NCBI RefSeq assembly: GCF_037042905.1
Contig: NC_087249.1
Span: forward strand, 39,949,401-40,013,400
Length of the DNA: 64,000 bases
DNA from: Lytechinus pictus
Taxonomy: Eukaryota; Echinodermata; Echinoidea; Temnopleuroida; Toxopneustidae
Reading direction: 5' to 3'
The notes under the pieces were generated by a model. That model saw only the letters and a program-made list of their open reading frames with translations, made no database searches and was not told where the DNA came from. Position 1 is the stretch's first letter, and each line of letters begins with the position of its first letter. Positions 44,356 to 54,200 of this stretch are shown one piece after another. A program made the translations under genes and the position numbers.

Positions 44356-46527
44356 TTACGGTTGCTCGCAAAACACATCTTTGTCTTTGTGCAAGGAGGA
44401 GGGAGTAAATGAAGCATTTAATATCCTCCAATCGTGAATGTGCGCATCAAAATGGATGCCGTCGGGGCAAATGAAAGGCCAGAAATGGGAGGTAGGCCAA
44501 CGGGGAACTATCAGCGTGCCGACAGCGCTACAAGCAGCCATGCGCTTTATTACTTGAATAATGAACGATACTGGCGGGCAGAGGTAATTGTTTTCAAATT
44601 CCCAATTTTGACAAAATGCGTCCACGGCGGAAACGCCCCGGCAAAAAAATCTTGCGTTAAAATTGGGAAGTTTGGCATTGTGGGGGGAGGCAAACCTATC
44701 GACTGTATGTGGCCCCCACAAGTTGTCTACTTGTGAGAAAGAATGATCGTCGATAGACCAGTCGTCATAATCGCGATATTTACTGATCTTGTCTGCTAAA
44801 ATATTTTCTCTCCTGGGTAACCATTCCGGTGAAATAACAATATCGTGCAACTGACAGTAAGAGAAAATATCAAGCGCGATACGATGAAGATCGGACTTAA
44901 CACTACCATGGTTAATGATTCGAGGCACGTTGGAATTATCAGAGAACCACTTGATTTTTTGGTTAAAGCAATGGCTGGAAAATGCTTTGAGTGAGCGATA
45001 AACAGCGGTCAATTCGCGCCAAGTGGAACTCTGAAGTTTCTCAGAAGGTGACCACAAACTGTGGACGCGCAGGTGTGAATGATCTTGGACATGAGCACCA
45101 AAACCAAGATCGCTGGCGTCAGAAAATATTTGCATGGTCGGTACAAGGCGATATGAAAATGCAAATCCATTAAGCGAAAAAATGTTGGCAGACCAAAAAA
45201 CCAGTTCATTGAGCACAGATTCGGAAATAAAAATCAAATCGGACCATGAAGACCGAGATTCGATTGCGCGATAAGTTGCGCGCGTCATCAATCTCGCCAC
45301 CGGACCGAGAGCGAGATTCATTGAAATGACGTGTCCGGCGAATGAGGCCAATTTTCTCACTGGGACAGGAGCAGCAGCCTTAGAAAATGACACAAGCTCG
45401 TCAGTGCTCTGAACTAAGTTTATTAGTTTCGACTGAGGTACAAAAATCGAGCGTGATGGTGAATCGATGAGGAATCCTAAGTAAAGAATTCTACTAGATG
45501 GGTTCCAAGCACACTTTGCTTCATTGGGAACGAAACCGCTGCGCCGGATAGTTTCCCTTACTACTGCCAAATTTGCTAAAGCGGATTCATAAGACGGTGA
45601 AATGATGAGGCCGTCATCAATATACATGTAAGCAATTATACCATGTGAACGCCAGTGGTACACTAGTGGCCTTGTCAATTTAGTGAACAAATAACATGCG
45701 CTGTTGAGCCCAAAAGGCAGTACAGTGAATACATAATAACGTACTACGGAATCAGAATGGGTCCAAGAAAACCCTAAAAATTGCTGGTGGGGGGGAAATA
45801 TGTCGACATGGTGATAGCCGGACTTTAAATCAAATGAGAAATAAAATTGCTCGGAACCAAGCACTTGCGCAATATGAGTGAGATCTTCATATTTAAATTT
45901 AGATTGTGCAACAAACTGATTTGTGTGACGTAAATCCAAAACTAGGCGTAATTTTTTGCCTTCGGCAACGGTTAGAGGGTTACAGCAATAAGGGCGTTGC
46001 TTTACTTCTACTGCACATCTGTTTTGTATCAATTCAGAGATGGCACTTTCAACAAAATCTGGGTGATCCAAACTGGACTTGTTATTCTTGCTATAAAATG
46101 GGGGAGGTACTTTATCAAAAGGGATTTTATAACCGTACTCGATAATATCGCAAACAAACTTGGAAGCTTTTAATTCACTTTTCCAGAATGATAAACATTC
46201 TCTCAATTTACCTTGCACGCCTGAAGGCGGGTCGAGAGATGAGGCGGGTGGGGCACTAGAAGGGGGCCTTGGATGGCTGTTGCTGGTTGACGGCACTTCT
46301 AGCGGCTCGCAGAGCGGGGCAGTTGGGGCGGACGTGACCGGAGATGCCACACTGGAAGCAGATGCGGGTTTCAGAACGGTAGGGGTTGAAGCGACGAAAA
46401 GTCCCAGGCATAATGCGAGGAGGTACAGAAGAGCGGGGGGCCCGGAAGGGGGGCTGAATCTTTGACTTTTTGGCTGTTTCGGCCCTTTTGGTGGCTGCAG
46501 CCTTCTCCGCCTGAAAATAAATCGCAT
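44356..46527 (-). CDS. Reverse transcriptase-RNase H of the Ngaro-type element
   Basis: A 723-aa ORF. Its first 110 residues overlap the gag end in another frame and may not be translated as shown. The RT domain, roughly residues 140-370, contains LRLVLDLRHTN, FSFDLKSGYHHVDI, LPFGLNSACYLFTKL and the catalytic YMYIDDGL. The RNase H domain follows, with FSDASDLGFGAH, the STWRELTAVYR glutamate and WFSDNSN. The C-terminus has WGPHTVDRFA and CQNW...CPP segments typical of DIRS-superfamily pol. No frameshift or stop interrupts it. No aspartic protease or integrase is present, as expected for this class. Confidence 0.9.
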   Translation of the reverse strand: MRFIFRRRRLQPPKGPKQPKSQRFSPPSGPPALLYLLALCLGLFVASTPTVLKPASASSVASPVTSAPTAPLCEPLEVPSTSNSHPRPPSSAPPASSLDPPSGVQGKLRECLSFWKSELKASKFVCDIIEYGYKIPFDKVPPPFYSKNNKSSLDHPDFVESAISELIQNRCAVEVKQRPYCCNPLTVAEGKKLRLVLDLRHTNQFVAQSKFKYEDLTHIAQVLGSEQFYFSFDLKSGYHHVDIFPPHQQFLGFSWTHSDSVVRYYVFTVLPFGLNSACYLFTKLTRPLVYHWRSHGIIAYMYIDDGLIISPSYESALANLAVVRETIRRSGFVPNEAKCAWNPSSRILYLGFLIDSPSRSIFVPQSKLINLVQSTDELVSFSKAAAPVPVRKLASFAGHVISMNLALGPVARLMTRATYRAIESRSSWSDLIFISESVLNELVFWSANIFSLNGFAFSYRLVPTMQIFSDASDLGFGAHVQDHSHLRVHSLWSPSEKLQSSTWRELTAVYRSLKAFSSHCFNQKIKWFSDNSNVPRIINHGSVKSDLHRIALDIFSYCQLHDIVISPEWLPRRENILADKISKYRDYDDWSIDDHSFSQVDNLWGPHTVDRFASPHNAKLPNFNARFFCRGVSAVDAFCQNWEFENNYLCPPVSFIIQVIKRMAACSAVGTLIVPRWPTSHFWPFICPDGIHFDAHIHDWRILNASFTPSSLHKDKDVFCEQP

Positions 46528-47050
46528 ATGAAAAAATTAACAATGCATGAAGAAATGCACAGTGGTATAAAACGCAGTCAAGTATTGCTAAAATTCGTAT
46601 GAAAAATTTGATATATTTTGTTAAAAATAAAATATTCTGGAATTAAAAACATATTACCTTTCTGAGACGTTTTTCGTCATCGGAATTCTCCGCGAGGTCG
46701 TCTGCGATATACTCTTTGACTGTGGCCCAGCCCAAAGGGGAGCGGTCTGCCAGGCGAATCAGTTTCTGCCTCTGAGTAAGGAGGGCGGATGCCTCGAGTA
46801 GACGCTCCTTTGCGGCCTCGATATCGATATCCTGCAGCGAATGTAGAGCGTCGTCAATGCACTGAAAAATTTTCTGGGCGTGGTCGTATTGCTGCTTGTT
46901 TCCCTCACTCTTGAAGGAGGGGGAGCTTTCGGGCTTGGCAGATTTCCGGGAGGCAGAGTCCACCTTTCGTTGAAGAGCCTGGATGGCTTGTAAAATGTTG
47001 TGAGACGTGGCTGGGCCGGGCGTGGTCTCGTCCACGTCCATGCCGCTATC
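46256..47050 (-). CDS. Gag-like ORF of the Ngaro-type element, apparently spliced
   Basis: Exon 1 ends at 46658 with AAAG|GTAATA; exon 2 starts at 46510 after TTTATTTTCAG. Both boundaries are phase 0, so KRLRK joins AEKAAATKRAE. The likely start is the Met of MDVDETTPGP (near 47040), although the frame is open back to 47245. Exon 1 contains a Gln/Lys-rich helical segment. Exon 2 carries a CCHC knuckle, CFQCGISGHVRPNC, expected to bind nucleic acid, and ends QQQPSKAPF. It overlaps the RT ORF by 272 nt in a different frame, implying frameshifting or alternative splicing for RT expression. Confidence 0.75.
46511..46657 (-). other. Putative spliceosomal intron inside the retrotransposon gag
   Basis: 147 nt, GTAATATG at the donor and a T-rich TTTATTTTCAG acceptor, AT-rich, interrupting gag between codons. 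It contains in-frame stops, so it must be removed or bypassed to join the two gag parts. Confidence 0.65.
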
Positions 47051-47114
47051 TTGACGGAAAAAATACGGTAGCAGGGCTCGTAGAGAAAATCTGGAGCTGG
47101 TTTCCAAACGTGCG

Positions 47115-47243
47115 CGAGCTAATAATGCTGAGCCGAGAATGGAAAAGATATGCTTGTTAGCGCAACGAGAAAACTCGAAATACGCAGTTACGTAAGAAAC
47201 ACAAAAGGAACACCTTGCGTTGGATACCGAAAAGAAATTCCAC
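47115..47243 (-). repeat. Split direct repeat A1 (terminal)
   Basis: 129 bp, identical by eye to A2 at 43633-43761. Confidence 0.9.
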
Positions 47244-47822
47244 ATGATCTACTGATAGATGTGATAAAAGAGAGACAGTTTAAGTGAAATATATACTAAA
47301 GTAATGGGGAGAGTTGTTCACAAGTGACATCGCACATCTTTGTCGCATTGCCAATTTGAGGATCTCCATAGCATTAGTGATCGCAATATTCAAGTGCTCA
47401 TAACTTTCTCATTATTTGTCCGATTTTTCTCAAACTTTCGTTGATCTGTTTCTTTGATTTTTCTGTTTTCACACAAGCTATCTTGTTCCAAAGGTTTCAT
47501 TCTCCTTTAAGATAATATACAATGAAGTTGATTGTATCTTATTTTAAGGATGTGTTCGCAATATATGCTGATTAATGAACAGTGCCTCTATTTATTGGTG
47601 GCCTTCATTTCTTCCAGTGAGAGTGTGCTTACTGTGCTATTATTTTCAGCGATAAACATATACGAAATTCAAATGTATCATTGTATATCAGCCTGATGAA
47701 TGCTGTACATGTGTATATATATTTTGAACATTCTGTAATGTTTGAATCAAAGTTTGAAATATGTTTTAATCATTCATGTATTTCAATATACTACAAAGGA
47801 GTCTACATCAACCTTTGATTAA

Positions 47823-48178
47823 AGGTCAAGTCCATCCTAGAAAAATGTTGATTTGAATAAATATAGAAAAATCAAACTAGCATAACGCTGAAAAATTCAT
47901 CAAAATCGGATGTTAAATAATAACGTTATGGCATTTTAAAGTTTCGCTTATTTTTCACAAAAAAATAATATGCACAACTCAGTGTCATGCAAATGACACT
48001 TGATGATGTCACTCACTCACTAGGATGTGAATATAACTGTTTTGTGAAATTAAGCGAAAATTTAAAATGTCATAACTTTCTTATTTTACATCCGATTTTG
48101 ATGAAATATTCAGTGTTATGCTTGTTGTATTTCTCTCTTTTTATTCAAATCAACTTTTTGTTGGGGTGGACTTGTCCT
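47823..48178. mobile_element. TTAA-type foldback MITE, short copy
   Basis: TTAA at 47819-47822 and 48179-48182. Ends AGGTCAAGTCCATCCT and the inverse-like GGGGTGGACTTGTCCT. The arms contain ATTCATCAAAATCGGATGTT and its inverse. Confidence 0.8.
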
Positions 48179-48182
48179 TTAA

Positions 48183-50706
48183 GAAGGAACTTTCTGAAGA
48201 ACAATTAACCTTGATTGACAAACAACATTAAGAAATATTTATCCCTATTTCTTGACTTTTTGTTGGAAGGTAATAGATAAGAAATTCAACAATACTAGAA
48301 CTATGAACAGAGCAAGTAACAGTATGATTCGCAAAAAATAAATATAATAGACTCACAACTCTTGTGATATGATAACAGACAAGATGTAAGCTTTGTTGAA
48401 TTTGTTTTAAATACAAAAATGCTTTATGAATATTAAACAATAAATGTTTATATTATGAAACACTTGTCCTGCAAATTGATGATTGTCTGGTACATTATAA
48501 ATCATTGAATTCTGTAATTGCAATAGGCTTTTTACAGTGACCACTTTGTTACAGCTGGCAAATGGTTAAGCTGTGGCTACTGAATTTTGTAATAACATGT
48601 ACATAGCCTTAGGATTTTGATGAGGGGCCATCTACTTCCAGTACTTGGGCATTCAGTTAAAATTTGAAATGGTCTTCCGGAGCTGCCAAATAGTACGATT
48701 TTTCACTTAAACTACGACAGGATTTTTCTAAAGAAAATACGATTTTACGAAAATATAGCCATGGCAAGGCTCGACATTAGCGGTGGCCCAGGGCCACCAG
48801 AAATTCACCTCGGGCAACCATTATTGAAAAATGTTCTCCCGATTTTGCACGCATTTATCAACTTTCTACAGTTCAAATTGCAAGCCTTGCCTGTCATATA
48901 CATTATATACAATGTGAAAATTACAGTGAGCACAACAAAATAATGAGATGTATAGTAAGAAAGTACACAACGGGTATGAATATGATTTTTTGTCTAAAAA
49001 TATGATTTTTGGGGTGAAATTATATGATTTTTGGTCAAGTGTGGTTGGCAGCTCTGGTCTTCATCAAAGCTAAATCTGGTATACCAATGTGAAATATTAA
49101 TTTTAGAGGAAAAGGGAACACGTTTAATTACCAATTTTGATAGATGATGAAAAACAACATGATATCCTTACCGTACTTTGAAACATGAGCTTTTGTCAGT
49201 ATTGAGGCTTAGACTTTCCAGATGACGTTCAGAAAGATGAATAGACATTCACTAGCTTTAATAAATTTCTTTCTTGCGGATGAATTTTATTATCACATGA
49301 CTTTAGATCAAAAGTCATGATTCAAGTTTACGTTATTTCTTTCTTCATAAAAAAATACAAATAATGACTCTTCAAATTGGAGATACATATTAATAAAACA
49401 TAATTTACAAAAATGCATGAAAATAATTGATAGGAATGGGGGTGAACAAAAGGAGCAATCGTCCTTATAAAATGTTGACCCTCACAAAAACTATTTGTAC
49501 CGGTAGCTAACAGCCCCCCCCCCCAAAAAAAAAAAGTAGCACATGACTTTAGTGAATTTAAATTTCTTATCACTTACAATCAGTACTCCTATGATATATT
49601 TATATACACAGTACTTACATATGGCACTACTTATTGAAAGATTTGAAAACACAAATAAAGCATATTTCATACACTTTAGAGAAGCACATACCAGAGACAC
49701 AAAGAAACATAACATTACAAAATGTTATTGCCCAAGTACAAAACATTTTTTTTTTTTTTCAACGAAAATTCAAAAAATTGCTTAAAAATATGATATCAAG
49801 TACAAATCCAATAAAATATTGAATTTGTTTTATTTAACTGACCAAACTCTAATTTGCAGATTTTTGTAATTATGATAATATCACAGACAAAGTTTGGTTT
49901 AAAAAGAAGGATATTAAGTCAATATTCATATTACACAAACTTATAACAAGTACATGTACACATGTACATGTAGGTATAAAGTATGCACATATTAACTACA
50001 TTATGAAAGACTTGAAATATGAATTTATCATATTTAGTACCACAAGCATATTTCAATGTTTGATGTATGTGATAAAATTGCCAACAGTCTTGAAACATTT
50101 GCACTACAAAATAAGATAGAATATACTTGCACCTAATAATAAAATTTACATTTTCAAACGTTGATCCAAGATGTAAAAAAACATGTTGTAGTGGCATTAA
50201 GCATCGCTGTAACATTACCAGTTGTAACAGGGCCTCTGTTAGCACATTAATAGCGCTAACGACACTTCTGTGTCGCAGGTCCTGGCCACTAGACTAAATG
50301 ATAGTTAACGAAAATAAGTATTAAACACAATGTTAGTGATGCCAGGAGTCAATTAGACCAACTAATAAGTATATCAACTTCATGTACACGTAGACAAAGT
50401 GGATTTAAGCCCACTGTAGTATCAGCCTCTTTGTCTTTCTCTTTTGTTCGTACAGTATCTAACAAAAATTCAAGGTTAAAGATTAATGTTTTATAACACT
50501 TGAAATGCTACAATAAATCATAAATTTATGAAAGCAAGTGATAGAATTCAAATTCCACTCGTTAGGGCCAATATTCCACTCATCTGCGATTCGTGGAATA
50601 TTTTCCAGAACTCTTGGAATATTTCTTGTATTCTTTATAATTGAAATCAGGTACAAAATCACCATCGGGACCAATTGCTCCATCGGTTTGCAAACTGAGC
50701 TACCTG
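48183..50706. other. Intergenic, no gene seen
   Basis: AT-rich sequence with several C/A or T homopolymers and a fragment of the GGTGGCCCAGGGC family (48770-48830). At 50187-50255 it shares TTGTAACAGGGC and TAGCGCTAA motifs with 41487-41550. No exon was recognised. Confidence 0.4.
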
Positions 50707-51098
50707 CCTAGGCCCCATTACACTATTATAGTAACTTTGCCATCCAATGGTAACTCGGGGCTCGACATTGGCAGTGGCCTGGTGGCCCAGGGCAACCAAA
50801 AATGAGAGCCGGGCCACTAGAATACTGAAAAGCCCACACTTGGTGGTTCGGCCGTGCTTCCAAAGTTTTGATAAATTGTAATTTTTGTTTTTTTGTGGCC
50901 ACCAAGAATATGAAATTGATGGTTTTGGTGGACCTTGGTGGACCGATTGGGCCACCAAGAAAAAAAACTTTGTGTGAACCCTTGCGGTAACTGCATGTGG
51001 TAACAATGCTAATCAGCCAATCAGAATCCAGGATATCAGGGAAGTTACCAATGGATGGCACCGTTACTATAATAGTAAGTTTTATGCAACGGGGCCCT
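50707..51098. mobile_element. Foldback MITE (same family as 26731-26894) with an insert
   Basis: GGCCCCATTACACTATTATA at the left is inverted as TACTATAATAGTAAGTTTTA...CGGGGCCC at the right. About 240 bp of the GGTGGCCCAGGGC family (about 50760-50995) is inserted between the arms. It lies about 200 bp downstream of IDS. Confidence 0.65.
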
Positions 51099-51241
51099 GA
51101 TGTATTTTTATTGTAAACCAAAGACTCAATTTCACCCCCAACTGCAAATATGTATAAATCCAACCATGAGTTGCCAGTATGTCAGTTTGTTCCTGGAAAA
51201 GGGTCCTCCCAACGTATATATCAATCTTGTTTGCTAATTGC

Positions 51242-51247
51242 TTTATT
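51242..51247 (-). terminator. Candidate poly(A) signal of IDS
   Basis: TTTATT on the plus strand reads AATAAA on the minus strand, about 50 nt past the IDS stop codon at 51298. This is a plausible but short 3' UTR; another AATAAA lies near 51108. Confidence 0.4.
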
Positions 51248-51297
51248 GTTCATGGATGTTGTCATTATTTGAAGGATGAGGGATATCCTACTGGACT

Positions 51298-54200
51298 TTA
51301 TGCAGGGACTGGTAAGCTTTGGCGCCATCCCATCTTCAATTGAACGCTGAGCTCCTGGACGATATCCTTGAACTTTGGATCATCCGCCACATTGTGGTTT
51401 TGATCATAGTCTTTGTCATTAAAGTACAGTTCCCTTGCCTTGACATCGGTCCAATTACCTGTGAAGGTTGTATGATTAAATCCTATCCACTCGGTGTAGT
51501 GGTGATCTTTGGTACGCATGGAGTACCCCATGACTGTTATGACCTTGAGACTTGGTAGATCTGTTTCTCTAGTCGGGGTCACCCCTGGACGTGGGTACTG
51601 ACTGTACGTGGCATTCTTCCATCGGCTGTATCGCGTAGAAGTTAGCTTCTTTGTGGCATTTCCCACAAGAATTGCATTCGAGTTTGCCTCCAGGAGAGGG
51701 GCAAAACTGTACCCTTCAGAACATAAGGTCACGTTGAAAGGGTCCGGTGGGCATGTAGGTGGAACCTCTATGCCAGCGAGATCAGACAGCGTGGGAAACA
51801 GATCAACAAGCTCCACAAACTCGGTAACAACCATGCCACTGTCAGCGTTGGTTCCCACATTGTCTTTCATCTTTAGAGCACTTTGATGCACGTTTGGCAA
51901 TGAGGACTTTGGTTTGTCTGTAAGACCAGGAACGTGAACGATCAAAGGAACCCTCGTTGCTAGTTCATAGTTGGAGTACTTGCACCATTCTGCATGCTCA
52001 CCTAATTGCCATCCTAATATGTAAAAAAAACATATTTTTATAATTGTATAATAATTTCACACAACTTTGATATTCTTATAGGAAAACTTTTTATTATGAA
52101 TAAGAATTCGTACATGGGTTTGTGCTGTGAGTGTAAAACAGCACTGTTGTCAAATCAATGCTTAGCAGAGTATTTAAATCTCTCATCCTTTCTTGTTCTT
52201 TGTTAAATTTTTGATTTTGATAAATCTTGTAAACGTCCTGCTCTTGTTCAAAGGATGAGGAATTGATACAAAGAGGTCACATCTCTCCCTCCCTTTTGGG
52301 AGCAACTCGGGTCGGAGGCCAATCGCAAGGTGGGCGGTAGCCGTAAGAGGACAGGATAGACATTTTAAAGAAAAATTACAAACCATGATCCCCGAAGAGA
52401 ATGACGATGGTGTTGTTTGAAAAGCCAGTTTCATTGAGGGTCTGAAGGAGTTTTCCAACCAGGAAATCTGTGTAGGTTGCAGCAGCGTAGTAACTCTGTC
52501 TCATCGGAGCCTGCCCCCAAAAAACGAAAAACAAAACTATATTGACTTGGTAAACAGATACATGTCACTTTAATCAATACCGTAAATTGGTGGCTGTGTT
52601 AAGTGGAGATCACTTATATTCTAAATATATATTTTACAATTTCATAGAGCCTTCTGACCAGTGGGCATGTCATGATCAAATTACATTCTCTATGTTTATT
52701 GTCGGGGAAACTGCAGTTTGAGAAAAATATAAAGCTGAGAGAATCAGAGAAAAAGGGGGATGCTCACTAGCTACCACTTTATGTAAGGATGTAATTCGCC
52801 AATTAACTTTGATGAACCAATAATAAAATAAAAGAGTTGATTTGTTTTTAATGTTTTTTGTTGCATTTTGTTGCATATATATATATATATATAGATATAT
52901 GTATCACAGACTGTGCATTATAATTGAAAAATTTATATTGATTTTGAATGCACAAGAAATAATACAAAAGTTAACAATCTCAGGCTGATATTGTAATGGA
53001 CATTTTTACATGGAATTGAAGAGGAATTGTCCCATTGGGGAAGCTCATATTCAAAGCGTTGATATCATCCCTCTGTCTCAACGTGGAATAATCCTCGTAG
53101 GCAACAGCTGGCTGGGTCGGGGACCGGGAAGGATTGGATGCGATGGAAATCGACTCGATCGGGTACAGCGATTTGAATTCCTCCGGATACTTCCACGGAA
53201 TGTGCGGCTTGTGAAATCCTACCGCCAAGAAAAACGGCGGTTGCATGTCCGGATCCCGAGGGGACCGACTGGTTTTATCCGGCCTGCCGTGGGCGTTCGT
53301 CGAATGTGAAGCTGCGGAGAGGTTCTTCAGGATTGATGATGAATACTCCAGAGACTGCATGTCTGGGAGGGACTGAAGTGGCATGGCACTCACGTTGACC
53401 GGACACATGACATTGTCGTGAAGCGTGCCATCCAAATTGGGACACACCTGGCAGAAACACAAAAAATGATTTTTTTTTTCATATTGTTTATATGACAAAA
53501 AGATAGTTGTACATGTTGAAGGATGGTTAAGGGAACCTTGTAAACGGGTCAGTTTGTAGGCGTAACCTGAGCATGACATTGTTGGAGATAAGATACTCTG
53601 TAAACTTATTTTATTTGGAAAATGTGGTGGGTTTCATTCTTTGGGAAGAGGTGGATGAGGCAATTATAAAACAGTCCACAACATTGGCTATTTTTAGAGT
53701 ATATGTTCACTGTTCAGGGTATATGTTCAGGATCCCCTCAACATTAAAATATATGAGATACATGTAGATTTTTAAATTGTGTACACCGTTCAATATGGTA
53801 AAAAATAATCAAAGTGTCGGTTAATATGAGTCTGATGACCCAAGTATTGGTAAATAGGACCAATATTATAAGAATCTTCTTCATCAAACTGTTGCTATAC
53901 TACTTGGCAGAATTTTGGTGTGGTGGTGGGGGACCGGTGGACAATTCTTCACCAACACATGGTGAAAATGCCCCATTTTTTTAAAAAGTTAAATGAAAGA
54001 ATAACAGGTGATGATATTGCATGCGCTTTGATGTAATGCTACTAAATTCAGGAGATATTTAGTTTATCTTTAAAATATTGACCAAGTTACACTGTAAGAA
54101 CACTGTTTAGAATTTAAAGCCCGTCACCCTAACAGTTATCATTAAAAGTTTTTAACAAGTTTCAAAGTTTAAACAATTGTTCAAAAGTGTAAACAATTAT

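Larger units (their letters stand above)
41893..47243 (-). mobile_element. Ngaro/PAT-type tyrosine-recombinase retrotransposon
   Basis: A 5.35 kb element with split direct repeats. Read on the minus strand: A1 (47243-47115), gag, RT/RNase H, B1 (43897-43759), A2 (43761-43633), tyrosine recombinase, B2 (42031-41893). The A copies (129 bp) and B copies (139 bp) look identical base for base, and B1 and A2 overlap by the trinucleotide CAC on the plus strand, which is also found at both element ends. This A1...B1A2...B2 plan is diagnostic of Ngaro/PAT elements, which integrate by recombination without target duplication. The ORFs are intact, so the insertion looks recent. Confidence 0.9.
41578..47506. 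mobile_element. TTAA-type MITE split by the Ngaro-type retrotransposon
   Basis: TTAA at 41574-41577 and 47507-47510. Ends AGGAGAATGAAACCTTTGGA and its inverse. The inverted arms (ATTGCAATCACTAATGCTAT, GGAGATCCTC) correspond between 41578-41760 and 47350-47506. Without the retrotransposon (41893-47243) the MITE would be about 580 bp, the size of its relatives. Confidence 0.8.

Noticed and set aside
44434-46465. Plus-strand ORFs across the Ngaro-type RT
   Set aside because: Antisense to a conserved RT/RNase H domain with no motif of their own.
51319-51886. Plus-strand ORFs over IDS exon 7
   Set aside because: Antisense shadows of the conserved sulfatase exon.
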